A DNA stretch of 50,196 nt from CAYQLK01 sp964418515 (GTDB lineage: Bacteria > Patescibacteriota > Microgenomatia > CAYQLK01). The stretch spans positions 1 through 50,196 of the forward strand of contig CAYQLK010000003.1 of NCBI GenBank assembly GCA_964418515.1. Reading direction: 5' to 3'. Both the position numbers and the translations under genes were made by a program. A model generated the notes under the pieces. It did not search any database. It saw nothing but the letters and a program-made list of their open reading frames with translations, and was not told where the DNA came from. This document shows, piece by piece, positions 14,350 through 23,364 of this stretch (positions are counted from its first letter, which is position 1; every line of letters begins with the position of its first letter).

Positions 14350-16587
14350 ATGCAAAAGGAACTTAAATCCCAAAAAAATAAATTGCCACTTTATAAAAAA
14401 CACAGGAGAAGTATTCCTGAAAAAGTGGCGTGGGGTACTCTTTGGTTAATCTTCCCACCTAAAGATAGGGTTTTTAGAGGAACACTTTTTAGAGTATCAA
14501 CTTTTGTTTTTTTAGTTTTGGTTTCGATGTTTTGGTGGATAACTAAAGATCTACCAACAAAAAACCTTACTGAAAGAGACATAGATTTAACTACAAAAAT
14601 TTATGACCGTAACGGTAAGCTTCTATATAATATATATGCTGATAAAAATCGAACGTTATTGCCTTTTGACCAAATTCCTCAAAATATAAAGAGTGCAACA
14701 ATTGCCATTGAAGATAAGGATTTTTATAAACATAAAGGTTTTGATATTTTGGGAGTGATTCGAGCAGCAACTTCTATTGCTTTTAAGCAAGAGCTACAAG
14801 GTGGATCAACAATCACACAACAACTAGTAAAAACTGCTTTTTTGTCACCTGAACGAAACCTTACTAGAAAAATTAAGGAATTGTATTTGGCGTATCAAGT
14901 TGAAAGTAAATTTAGTAAAAATCAAATACTTGAAATGTATCTAAACGAGGTGCCATATGGAGGTACGGCGTATGGCATTGAAGCTGCGTCGCAAACTTAT
15001 TTTGGTAAAAAAGTGAGCGAATTAACTCTTGGCGAATCTGCTTTGATTGCCGGACTACCTCAAAGCCCAACAACTTACTCCCCTTTTGGAAATAACCCAA
15101 AATTAGCTAAACAAAGGCAAGCAGAAGTACTAAGAAGAATGGTTGAAGACAAAACAATTACTGCAGAAGAATCTGAAAAGGCGATTTCAGAAGTGTTGAT
15201 TTTTTCTCAGCCAAATATTGATATTAAAGCACCACACTTTGTGCTTTTTATTAAAGATCAACTTGCTCAAAAATATGGTGATAAATTAGTTGAACAAGGC
15301 GGATTAAAAGTAACGACTACTTTGGACTTAGACATTCAAGAGACTGCACAAGATGCGGTTACAACTGAGGTAGCTAAATTAAAAAACTACAATGTTGGAA
15401 ACGGAGCTGCAATGGTAACCAATCCAAAAACTGGTGAGATATTAGCAATGGTAGGTTCGAGAGATTATTTTGATACGGCTAACGACGGGAATGTGAATGT
15501 GACAACTTCTCTTAGGCAACCTGGGTCTTCGATTAAACCAATTAATTATGCGGGCGGACTAATGAATGGGCTTACGGCAGGAACAGTTATTGTTGATGGT
15601 CCAGTTACATTTAAGGGTACTCCACCATATACCCCAAAAAACTATGATGGCAAATTCCATGGTGCTGTAACTTTTAGAAAAGCACTAGCTAACTCATACA
15701 ATATCCCCGCAGTTAAAGTCTTGGCATACAATACCGTGCCTTTTATGTTAGAGCTAGCTCAAAAAATGGGCATTACTACATTTGGTGATCCTTCAAGATA
15801 TGGGCTTTCGCTGACTTTGGGGGGTGGCGAAGTAAAAATGATTGATATGACAACAGCTTTTAGCGCCTTTGCAAATAAGGGCATTACCCATGAAGCTTAC
15901 GGAATTATTAAAGTTGAAGATAAAGATGGAAAAATTTTAGAAGAGCATCTGCCTGAGAACGGCAAACAAGCAATTCCGGAAGAGGTCGCATTTATTATCT
16001 CGCATATTTTGGCAGATAACCAAGCCAGAGCTGACGCTTTTGGGACAGGGAGTCAATTAAATATTCCCGGCAAAGTGGTTTCTGTAAAAACTGGGACGAC
16101 GGATGATATTCGTGATAACTGGACAATTGGATACACACCTTCTTATTTGACTGTGGTTTGGGTCGGCAACAACGACAATAAACCATTAAACAGATCACTA
16201 ACATCAGGCGTAACAGGAGCCGCACCAATTTGGAATAAAATTATGAAGAGTTTACTTAAGAATAAAGAAATAGAAACCCTTGTAACACCAGAAAATGTTG
16301 TTTCAAGAGCGACTTGTGTGGGTATTGGAGAAAAGAAAGATGATGGAACGACAAGTTGCAAATCTCAAATCGAATTTTATGTTAAAGGTACTGAGCCTAA
16401 AAATGAAGAAGGTAAGTTTGTGAAAGGCGATGTTTGGTTTGATCCAAAAACAAGAAAAATTGTACAACCAGGAACAGCTGAGGCAATTGAGAAAAAAGAT
16501 GCAGTTGTAGTAACAGACTTTTATCAACCAGGCGAAGGATATTGTATAAATTGTGTTGAAGAAGATAAACCGGAAGACCAACAATAA
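14350..16587 (+). CDS. bifunctional penicillin-binding protein 1A
   Basis: A 745-residue class A PBP that polymerises lipid II glycans and cross-links stem peptides outside the membrane. One membrane helix lies near residues 46-64. The GT51 domain shows IAIEDKDFYKHKG (catalytic Glu121), GGSTITQQLVK and LNEVPYGGTAYGIEAA. The transpeptidase shows the serine motif GSSIKP, the SYN motif (ANSYNIPA) and KTGTTDD. A frame extension to 14260 exists, but MQKELKSQKN at 14350 fits the promoter and family better. A short C-terminal tail has two cysteines (YCINCVEE). metG follows by two bases, so the two are probably cotranscribed. Confidence 0.95.
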   Translation: MQKELKSQKNKLPLYKKHRRSIPEKVAWGTLWLIFPPKDRVFRGTLFRVSTFVFLVLVSMFWWITKDLPTKNLTERDIDLTTKIYDRNGKLLYNIYADKNRTLLPFDQIPQNIKSATIAIEDKDFYKHKGFDILGVIRAATSIAFKQELQGGSTITQQLVKTAFLSPERNLTRKIKELYLAYQVESKFSKNQILEMYLNEVPYGGTAYGIEAASQTYFGKKVSELTLGESALIAGLPQSPTTYSPFGNNPKLAKQRQAEVLRRMVEDKTITAEESEKAISEVLIFSQPNIDIKAPHFVLFIKDQLAQKYGDKLVEQGGLKVTTTLDLDIQETAQDAVTTEVAKLKNYNVGNGAAMVTNPKTGEILAMVGSRDYFDTANDGNVNVTTSLRQPGSSIKPINYAGGLMNGLTAGTVIVDGPVTFKGTPPYTPKNYDGKFHGAVTFRKALANSYNIPAVKVLAYNTVPFMLELAQKMGITTFGDPSRYGLSLTLGGGEVKMIDMTTAFSAFANKGITHEAYGIIKVEDKDGKILEEHLPENGKQAIPEEVAFIISHILADNQARADAFGTGSQLNIPGKVVSVKTGTTDDIRDNWTIGYTPSYLTVVWVGNNDNKPLNRSLTSGVTGAAPIWNKIMKSLLKNKEIETLVTPENVVSRATCVGIGEKKDDGTTSCKSQIEFYVKGTEPKNEEGKFVKGDVWFDPKTRKIVQPGTAEAIEKKDAVVVTDFYQPGEGYCINCVEEDKPEDQQ

Positions 16588-16589
16588 TA

Positions 16590-17996
16590 ATGAAAAATAA
16601 TTATTTCTTAACTACTGCAATTTCGTATGCTAACGGGTCACCGCATATTGGACATATTACTGAAGCGGTGATTGCTGACGTAATTACCCGATTTCGAACA
16701 AAGTTTCTTAATGAAAAAGTATTTTTTTTAACAGGAACAGATGAGCATGGAGTAAAAATTAAAGAGGCTGCAGAAAAATCTGGTGAGGATATTCAAAGTT
16801 TTGTTGACAAGATTTCAGACGAATTTAAGGTGGCGTGGGGCGAAATGGATATTGATTATTCGAGATTTATCAGAACTACAGATAAAGACCACGAAGAAAA
16901 AGTGATCGAGTTTTATAAAAAACTACATGAGAATGGATATATTGATAAAAGACCATATGAAGGTCTTTATTGTGTGGGGTGTGAAAAATTTTATTCCGAA
17001 GAAGAATTGGTCGAAGGATTGTGTCCTGACCATCAAAAACCACCAATAAATTATAAAGAGGAAAATTATTTTTTTAAGCTTAGCAGTTTTGAGGAAAGAT
17101 TAATTAAGGAAATAGAAAACGATGATATTACAATCCTCCCTGATACAAAGAAAAATGAAATATTGGGCAAACTTAAAAAAGGCCTTGAGGATATTTCTGT
17201 CTCAAGAAAATTAGACTGGGGAATTAAACTTCCATTTGACGATAGTCAGGTTGCTTATGTTTGGGTGGACGCGTTAATAAACTATTTGACTTATGGAGAG
17301 AGTGAAAATATTTGGCCGGCAGACTTACATATAATTGGCAAGGATATTTTATGGTTTCATACTGTTATTTGGCCTGCGTTGCTTTGGGCAGCAGGATATG
17401 TGGCTCCAAAGTCTGTTTATGCACACGGTTTTTTTACGATTGAGGGAAAGAAGATTTCAAAATCCCTTGGCAATGTCATTACTCCATCAGAGATGATTAC
17501 TAAACTTGGGTCTAGTGATGCGGCGAGATTTATTTTATTGTCATCTTTTAGTTTAAGAAACGATGGTGATTTTTCTTGGGAAAAAATTTATGAGAAATAT
17601 AACAATGTTTTAGCAAATAGCTTGGGTAATTTTGCGTCACGACTAGCAAAACTTTCAAATGATTCTCAAATAACAAACATTGAACTCCCAGAAGTAGACA
17701 AGCTGGAAATCAATCGATTAAAGAAATATATAGAAACACAAGATATATTTGCGTATTGTGAATATTTAGAAACAGCGATGTCCGAGCTTAACTTGGAGTT
17801 CGATCAACAAGCCCCATGGAAAAAAGAGGGTGAGGGAAAAAAACAAACATTGTTACTACTTATTACAAAATATTTAAAAATTGTTTTGCTTTTTGAGCCA
17901 ATTATGCCTAACAAGTCAAAGGAAATAATTAGTGTATTTGTGAACACAGAAATTAAACCCATTACTAATCCTATTTTTTTAAGAATTATTAGCTAA
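16590..17996 (+). CDS. metG: methionyl-tRNA synthetase, short form
   Basis: Charges tRNA-Met. It is class I, 468 residues. The HIGH signature is in YANGSPHIGH (about 13-22), a zinc-knuckle-like YCVGCEKFY at about 128-136 is followed by LCPDH, and the KMSKS loop reads KKISKSLGNVI. It has one Cys pair plus CPDH and ends after the anticodon-binding helices. The C-terminal tRNA-binding (EMAP-like) domain of the long MetG form is therefore missing. It begins two bases after the PBP1A stop without a ribosome-binding site and is followed by tatD three bases on, suggesting reinitiation inside one transcript. Confidence 0.95.
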   Translation: MKNNYFLTTAISYANGSPHIGHITEAVIADVITRFRTKFLNEKVFFLTGTDEHGVKIKEAAEKSGEDIQSFVDKISDEFKVAWGEMDIDYSRFIRTTDKDHEEKVIEFYKKLHENGYIDKRPYEGLYCVGCEKFYSEEELVEGLCPDHQKPPINYKEENYFFKLSSFEERLIKEIENDDITILPDTKKNEILGKLKKGLEDISVSRKLDWGIKLPFDDSQVAYVWVDALINYLTYGESENIWPADLHIIGKDILWFHTVIWPALLWAAGYVAPKSVYAHGFFTIEGKKISKSLGNVITPSEMITKLGSSDAARFILLSSFSLRNDGDFSWEKIYEKYNNVLANSLGNFASRLAKLSNDSQITNIELPEVDKLEINRLKKYIETQDIFAYCEYLETAMSELNLEFDQQAPWKKEGEGKKQTLLLLITKYLKIVLLFEPIMPNKSKEIISVFVNTEIKPITNPIFLRIIS

Positions 17997-17999
17997 AAG

Positions 18000-18791
18000 G
18001 TGTTAATAGATACTCACGCTCACCCAGAACAAGTCGAGTTTGATAATGACAGAAATAAAGTTATATCTGATTCATTCCACTCTGGAATCGAAGCGATTAT
18101 TGCTGTTGGAACAAGTATTGAAAATACGAAAAAAGTAATTGAACTTTCAGAAAAATATGCAAATATCTACCCAACAGCAGGAATACACCCAACTGATGGC
18201 GGTGATGAAACAAAAAATAAATATAAAGAAGAATTTGAAAAAATCGTGGATACTTATAAAAAGAAGATTGTTGCAGTTGGTGAATGTGGGCTTGATATAT
18301 ATATTGAAGGAGAAAGACCAACCTCAAATAAAGATGTATTAAAACAAATAGAATTATTTGTTTTTCAATTACAAATTGCAAAAAAATATAATTTACCAGT
18401 GATAATACATTGCAGAAATGGCTGGGACAGGGTGTTTGAAGTATTAGACAAAAACAATATTAATAATGGTGTTTTTCACTGTTGGACTGGTAATTTGGAT
18501 CAATTAAAACAGGCTGAAATTAGAGGATTTTATGTGGCATTTGGTGGAATATTAACTTTTAAAAATGCAGGTGAAATAGTAAATTCTGCAAAAAAAATTG
18601 ACATAAATAAATTAGTATTAGAAACAGATAGTCCTTTCTTGGCACCTGAGGGATTAAGAGGAAAAAGAAATGAACCTAAAAATGTTAGAATTGTCGCCGA
18701 GTTCATAGCTAGGCTAAGAGGAGTAGAATTAAGCTATATTGAAGAAGTGACCACTACAAACGCTAAAAGGCTTTTTAATTTGAAAATATGA
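18000..18791 (+). CDS. tatD: TatD-family metal-dependent hydrolase / DNase
   Basis: A 263-residue TIM-barrel hydrolase starting at GTG. Metal ligands visible: DTHAHPEQ at the start, GECGLDIY (Glu), PVIIHCRNGW (His), GVFHCWTG (His) and ETDSPFLAPEG (Asp). TatD proteins act as 3'-5' DNases in repair and DNA breakdown. The metG-tatD pairing is common in bacteria. The gene's last four bases overlap the ATG of the following glycosyltransferase (ATGA). Confidence 0.94.
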   Translation: MLIDTHAHPEQVEFDNDRNKVISDSFHSGIEAIIAVGTSIENTKKVIELSEKYANIYPTAGIHPTDGGDETKNKYKEEFEKIVDTYKKKIVAVGECGLDIYIEGERPTSNKDVLKQIELFVFQLQIAKKYNLPVIIHCRNGWDRVFEVLDKNNINNGVFHCWTGNLDQLKQAEIRGFYVAFGGILTFKNAGEIVNSAKKIDINKLVLETDSPFLAPEGLRGKRNEPKNVRIVAEFIARLRGVELSYIEEVTTTNAKRLFNLKI

Positions 18792-20287
18792 TTGGTGAAT
18801 GGATTGCAAAATATGTAAATAATCATGACAAGTCAGTGCATCGAGCGTTGGAAATTTTGCCTGGCGCATTTAGTTGGACTTTGATCCTCTTTCCTTTGTG
18901 GGGATCGTTTTGGGTCCCTCATTATGTGGCTTACTTTGTAATTCTATTTGATATTTTTTGGTTCTATAAATCTGGCACCCTAGCAGTAACAGTTGTTTTG
19001 TCGCATATCAAAATTAGAGCAGCAGAAAGATATTCATGGATGAATGATCTTAAAAAACTTCCTGATTGGAAAAAAATTCATCATGTAGTGATTATTCCAA
19101 CTTTTAAAGAGCCTGAATTAACATTAATTAGGGGGATTGACTCTATTGCTGAGCAAGATTTGAACCCTAAGCAAATAACTGTAGTACTAGCTATGGAAGA
19201 CCGTGAGACGGGAGCACTACAAAAAGGTAATGCACTTAAGAAAAAATACGAAGGTATCTTTGCCAACTTTTTTATAACTATTCATCCTGACATAGAAGGT
19301 GAAGTGAAAGGTAAATCATCAAATGAGGCATGGGCTGGAAGATGGGTAAAAAAAGAACTAATTGATCGACAAAAAATGGATATTGAATATATGACCGTGA
19401 CAAGTAAAGACGCTGATTCAATAATGCATAAAAAATATTACTCATGTCTTAGCTATAAGTTTTTGACTAATCCAGATAGACATTTCAGATTTTGGCAGGC
19501 GGCAATAATGTTTTACTCAAATATTTGGAGAATTCCTGCACCAATTAGAGTGGTCAATACCTTTTGTACTTTGTGGCAGACTGCTCAACTGATGAGAAAG
19601 GATCGAATTATTAATTATTCAACCTACTCACTGTCAATGAAAATGCTTCATGAGGTTGACTATTGGGATGTTGATGTAATACCTGAGGATTACAGGCTAT
19701 TTTTTAAGTCGTATTTTAAGCTTAACGGCAAGGTTGAGGTTGAACCAGTGTATTTGAGCGTTCATGCAGATGCGGCTGAAGCTAACGGTTACGTTAACAC
19801 AATGATAAACCAGTACGAACAAATGAAACGATGGGCATGGGGAGCCTCAGATGATGCGTATATTATTAAAAATTGGATGACAAACCATCAGATTCCATTT
19901 TGGACACGAACAATGAGAGTGGTGAAAGTACTTGAAGACCACTTTTTGTGGCCAGTTAATTGGTTTGTAATTACACTTGGAGCCAATATTCCGCTGGTCT
20001 TGAATCCGGAATTTTCTCAGACCGTACTTGGGACAAACTTACCAAAAATCACTTTTGGACTAATGACTTTGGCCTGGGTATTTTTGATTGTTATGATTAT
20101 TGTGGATCTAAGGCAGAGACCTAAGTCTGATGTGCCTATGTCGCCAATTAAAAGACTGCTTATGCCTTTTGAATTCATCCTTATGCCTGTGACAGGATTA
20201 TTCTTTTCAGCTCTCCCTGGACTCGATGCGCACACGCGCTTAATGCTTGGTAAATATATCGAGTATCGAGTTACAGAAAAAGTTTAG
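18788..20287 (+). CDS. membrane-bound GT2 glycosyltransferase (cellulose-synthase-like)
   Basis: A 499-residue processive-type synthase layout: two N-terminal membrane helices (residues about 24-64), a cytosolic GT-A domain and C-terminal helices (about 380-480). The domain opens with HHVVIIPTFKEPELTLIRGI. The metal motif is DAD in TSKDADSIM. The acceptor region has VIPEDYRLFFKSYF, and NQYEQMKRWAWGASDD resembles the Q..RW motif of cellulose and hyaluronan synthases with Lys-Arg-Trp. It is coupled to tatD by an ATGA overlap. The sugar donor is unknown; export of the chain through its own channel is inference from the architecture. Confidence 0.85.
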   Translation: MIGEWIAKYVNNHDKSVHRALEILPGAFSWTLILFPLWGSFWVPHYVAYFVILFDIFWFYKSGTLAVTVVLSHIKIRAAERYSWMNDLKKLPDWKKIHHVVIIPTFKEPELTLIRGIDSIAEQDLNPKQITVVLAMEDRETGALQKGNALKKKYEGIFANFFITIHPDIEGEVKGKSSNEAWAGRWVKKELIDRQKMDIEYMTVTSKDADSIMHKKYYSCLSYKFLTNPDRHFRFWQAAIMFYSNIWRIPAPIRVVNTFCTLWQTAQLMRKDRIINYSTYSLSMKMLHEVDYWDVDVIPEDYRLFFKSYFKLNGKVEVEPVYLSVHADAAEANGYVNTMINQYEQMKRWAWGASDDAYIIKNWMTNHQIPFWTRTMRVVKVLEDHFLWPVNWFVITLGANIPLVLNPEFSQTVLGTNLPKITFGLMTLAWVFLIVMIIVDLRQRPKSDVPMSPIKRLLMPFEFILMPVTGLFFSALPGLDAHTRLMLGKYIEYRVTEKV

Positions 20288-20340
20288 CCGGTCGAAAGAA
20301 TGATATATTTGAGTAAGGATTCTATATTCTGCCTAGATAA

Positions 20341-21828
20341 ATGACAAAACCAAAAAGTCTAACGCTCAAAATTGAAATTTTACTAGTTGCTGCGTTAGCA
20401 TTTGTTTTCATATTAAGAATTCCATCGCTTTTTGAACCGTTTTGGTATGGTGACGAAGGTATTTTTGCGGCTGTGGGGCACGGACTAAATAAAGGACACA
20501 TGCTTTATCTGCAGACCTGGGACAATAAACCCCCAATGATTTATTTATATTACTCTGCAATTTTTAGAATTTTTGGCGAGTCAATGTTTTGGATAAGGAT
20601 GATTACCGCCATTTGGGTAACACTTACTGCTTTGGTTGTGTTTGATATTGTTAGAAGAATTTTAAGTGATAATAGAGCTTTGGTTGCTATAGTCGTATTT
20701 GGAATACTTACTTCCCTACCGGTAATTGAAGGTAATTTGGCTTTAACAGAAATATTAATGTTGCTTCCAACTGCTTTGGGGTTTTGGTTAATTTTATTAA
20801 AGAACAAGGGACTATTTAAGAATTTTGACGATGTCTTTATATATTTAATAGCTGGCGCTTGTTTTTGTTTTGCATTTTTGTTTAAACAGATGGCCATATT
20901 TGACTCAATTGCAGCAGGAATCATAATTTTGACGATGCAGGATAAACCGATTAAAAGAGCAGTTAGTCTAACTATTGGTTTTTTGACTGTTTTTGGAGTT
21001 GTGGCTTTATACTTTTTGCTGAGAGGAACTTTGGGTGACTTTATTTTTGCCGCCTATACATATTATTTTATTTATTTGTCAGAAGGCCCAGGATTACCAA
21101 AATATTTTATTGTTTTTAAAGTATTACCCGCAGCAATCGCTTCGCTTTTTCTTTTTTATAAATTATTTAGCGGTAAAAAGGTTACATTTACAAATGTTTT
21201 TTTGATGTGGGTATGCTTTGCTTTAATGGGAAGTATTTTTTCAGGCAGACCTTATGGGCATTATTTAATTCAAATAGTATTACCATTAACAATATTACTA
21301 GTCGGACTTAACTTTAGGAAAATAAAATTTTTGGATGTGGCCGTATCGGCTGTAATTATAGTGATAGCGATTTTTGTTTTAAACAAGGCGTTCGGACTTA
21401 GTAATTTTCAGGGCGATGTATTAAGAACTGGTTATTACAAAAATTTTGTTGAGTTTGCAAAAGGCAACAAAACATACAGACAGTACAGTGACAGTTTTGA
21501 CAGTAACGCCTACAAACTAAGAAGCGTTTCTGAATATTTAATAACAAAAGGCTCATCAAATGAATATGTCTATATATGGGGGGACTATTCTTGGGCGTAT
21601 GTTTTGGCTGATGCAAAGGAATCAAGTAGATATGTTACCTCTTTTCATGTACGCGGGCTTCCAAATGGGGACAAAGAAGTTATTGAAAGTCTAGAGAGAA
21701 ATAGGCCAAAGTTCATTGTTAAAACTCCTAATGCAATTGGAGGCTTTGAAGAACTTGATGGGTTTATTTTGAAATACAGGTATAAACTTATTAACACGAT
21801 CGAAGGCTCGGAGATATTTGCTATTTAG
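20341..21828 (+). CDS. GT39/ArnT-like membrane glycosyltransferase
   Basis: A 495-residue polytopic protein of the GT-C fold with about ten membrane helices. The first outer loop carries the acidic motif FWYGDEGIFAAVGHGLNKG followed by WDNKPPMIYLYY, characteristic of dolichol/undecaprenyl-phosphate-sugar transferases (PMT/ArnT type). The C-terminal soluble stretch of about 120 residues lies outside. Such enzymes add sugars from polyprenyl phosphate to proteins, lipids or glycans at the outer face of the membrane. The nearby WecA-like and UbiA-like genes could make polyprenyl-linked donors. It has no clear ribosome-binding site. Confidence 0.85.
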   Translation: MTKPKSLTLKIEILLVAALAFVFILRIPSLFEPFWYGDEGIFAAVGHGLNKGHMLYLQTWDNKPPMIYLYYSAIFRIFGESMFWIRMITAIWVTLTALVVFDIVRRILSDNRALVAIVVFGILTSLPVIEGNLALTEILMLLPTALGFWLILLKNKGLFKNFDDVFIYLIAGACFCFAFLFKQMAIFDSIAAGIIILTMQDKPIKRAVSLTIGFLTVFGVVALYFLLRGTLGDFIFAAYTYYFIYLSEGPGLPKYFIVFKVLPAAIASLFLFYKLFSGKKVTFTNVFLMWVCFALMGSIFSGRPYGHYLIQIVLPLTILLVGLNFRKIKFLDVAVSAVIIVIAIFVLNKAFGLSNFQGDVLRTGYYKNFVEFAKGNKTYRQYSDSFDSNAYKLRSVSEYLITKGSSNEYVYIWGDYSWAYVLADAKESSRYVTSFHVRGLPNGDKEVIESLERNRPKFIVKTPNAIGGFEELDGFILKYRYKLINTIEGSEIFAI

Positions 21829-21864
21829 AGTTTTTAATCTACAATCTATAGCATCAAAAATAGG

Positions 21865-22272
21865 ATGAAAACAAAAGTAAGACCATCAGTCAAAGTAACA
21901 CATTTTCGATTAAAGGACGTTAGACAGGAGTGGGATGAGGTTGACGCGGATAAAATAACTAAAATAGTTTTTTTAATTTCTGCGGCTATATATTTACTTA
22001 CGTTGGGTTTTTTTCTTTATAATCGCAAACTGCTTCCACCAGAATTGCCTATTTTTTATTCAAAACCTTGGGGTCAAGAACGACTGGCTCCCTCTGATGC
22101 AATATGGATACCTGTTTTGATTGGTATGGTACTACTAATAATTAATGGATTTTTGTCTTTAAAAATATATTCCAAAGAAAAATTTTTGCAAAAAGTTATT
22201 GCTTGGACAAATTTGGCTACCACAACGTTAATATCTGTGACTTTAGTTAAAATTATGAGGTTATTTGTTTAA
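21865..22272 (+). CDS. small three-helix membrane protein, unknown
   Basis: A 135-residue protein with a charged start (MKTKVRPSVKVTHFRLKDVR), then three hydrophobic helices near residues 34-51, 72-93 and 108-128. The loop after the first helix is LPPELPIFYSKPWGQERLAP, a distinctive proline-rich outer segment that looks like the conserved part. A TACAAT box (21840-21845) predicts a leader of about 12 bases. It ends eight bases before the WecA-like gene, so a link to lipid-linked sugar synthesis is suggested by position only. Confidence 0.75.
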   Translation: MKTKVRPSVKVTHFRLKDVRQEWDEVDADKITKIVFLISAAIYLLTLGFFLYNRKLLPPELPIFYSKPWGQERLAPSDAIWIPVLIGMVLLIINGFLSLKIYSKEKFLQKVIAWTNLATTTLISVTLVKIMRLFV

Positions 22273-22280
22273 TTATTTAA

Positions 22281-23360
22281 GTGATAGAAATTTTGTCTAA
22301 TCAATTATTTTTAGGTTTTTTCTTTTCACTTTCTGTAACTTTGTGCGTTACACCTATTGTTATAAGGTTTGCGACGAAATATGGTTTTGTGGACGATCCA
22401 AAAAAACACAAACACCCAGCAATACTTCACACAAAAATTATTCCGCGTGCAGGAGGATTAGCGATAGGAGTAGGAATAATTTTAGCGATTTTATTTTTTA
22501 TTCCAATTAATAAACAAATTGTTGGAATTATAATAGGCTCGATTATAGCGATTATTGTCGGAGTTCTTGACGACAAGTATGACCTTAATCCATATTTAAG
22601 GTTTTTTAGTAATTTTTTAATTGCAATTATTGTTGTACTGTCTGGAATTGGAATATCTTTTATTACAAATCCCTTTGGGGGAGTATTTAGACTCGACGAG
22701 CTAATAATTAGATTTGATTTGTTCGGCCCACACTCGATAATTGTTTTGGCAGATATGTTTGCAATTCTTTGGATTGTTTGGGTAATGAATATGCTTAATT
22801 GGTCAAAAGGTGTAGATGGTCAACTTGCAGGAATTGCAGCGGTGGGTTTTATTGTGCTTGGCGTTACAAGCTTAAGGTTTGCAGAAAATGACCCTTCACA
22901 AACAATTGTGGCGCTTTTGGCTTTTATTGCGGCTGGTGCATCATTAGGTTTTTTGCCGTTTAACTGGCATCCCGCCAAAATATTTCCAGGATACTCTTCG
23001 ACGATTTTAGGTTTTTTGATAGCAGTTTTATCAATAATGTCTGGAGCTAAGGTAGCAATTGCAGTTTTGGCTATGGCTGTTCCTCTATTAGATGGCCTTT
23101 TTGCCATAGTGCGCAGGCTGCTTATGAAAAAGTCTCCATTTTGGGGAGACAAGCGACATCTACACCATCATTTGATGCGATTAGGGTGGGGTCATAGAAA
23201 AATTTCTTTATTTTATTGGACAGTCTGTGCTATTTTAGGGTTAATAGCATTAACCACGAGTGGCGTCGAAAAGCTATTTGCGGGACTATTAGTGTTTTGT
23301 GCCATTATCGCAGCAATCCTTTGGATAAACTTAATTATTTGGTCAAAGGAAGATCTATAG
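22281..23360 (+). CDS. WecA/TagO/MraY-family polyprenyl-phosphate sugar-1-P transferase
   Basis: A 359-residue membrane enzyme with about ten helices that starts a lipid-linked glycan by moving a sugar-1-phosphate from UDP-sugar to undecaprenyl phosphate. Seen: DDPKKHKHPAILHTKIIPRAGG (first half is the substrate loop), GVLDDKYDLNP (metal-binding DD) and a C-terminal HHHLMRLGWGHRK, typical of WecA/TagO rather than MraY. The central motif reads NMLNWSKGVDGQ where the family has NxxNxxDGxDG, so the first Asp is replaced by Lys. It starts at GTG. The UbiA-like gene follows by four bases. Confidence 0.88.
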   Translation: MIEILSNQLFLGFFFSLSVTLCVTPIVIRFATKYGFVDDPKKHKHPAILHTKIIPRAGGLAIGVGIILAILFFIPINKQIVGIIIGSIIAIIVGVLDDKYDLNPYLRFFSNFLIAIIVVLSGIGISFITNPFGGVFRLDELIIRFDLFGPHSIIVLADMFAILWIVWVMNMLNWSKGVDGQLAGIAAVGFIVLGVTSLRFAENDPSQTIVALLAFIAAGASLGFLPFNWHPAKIFPGYSSTILGFLIAVLSIMSGAKVAIAVLAMAVPLLDGLFAIVRRLLMKKSPFWGDKRHLHHHLMRLGWGHRKISLFYWTVCAILGLIALTTSGVEKLFAGLLVFCAIIAAILWINLIIWSKEDL

Positions 23361-23364
23361 ATTT

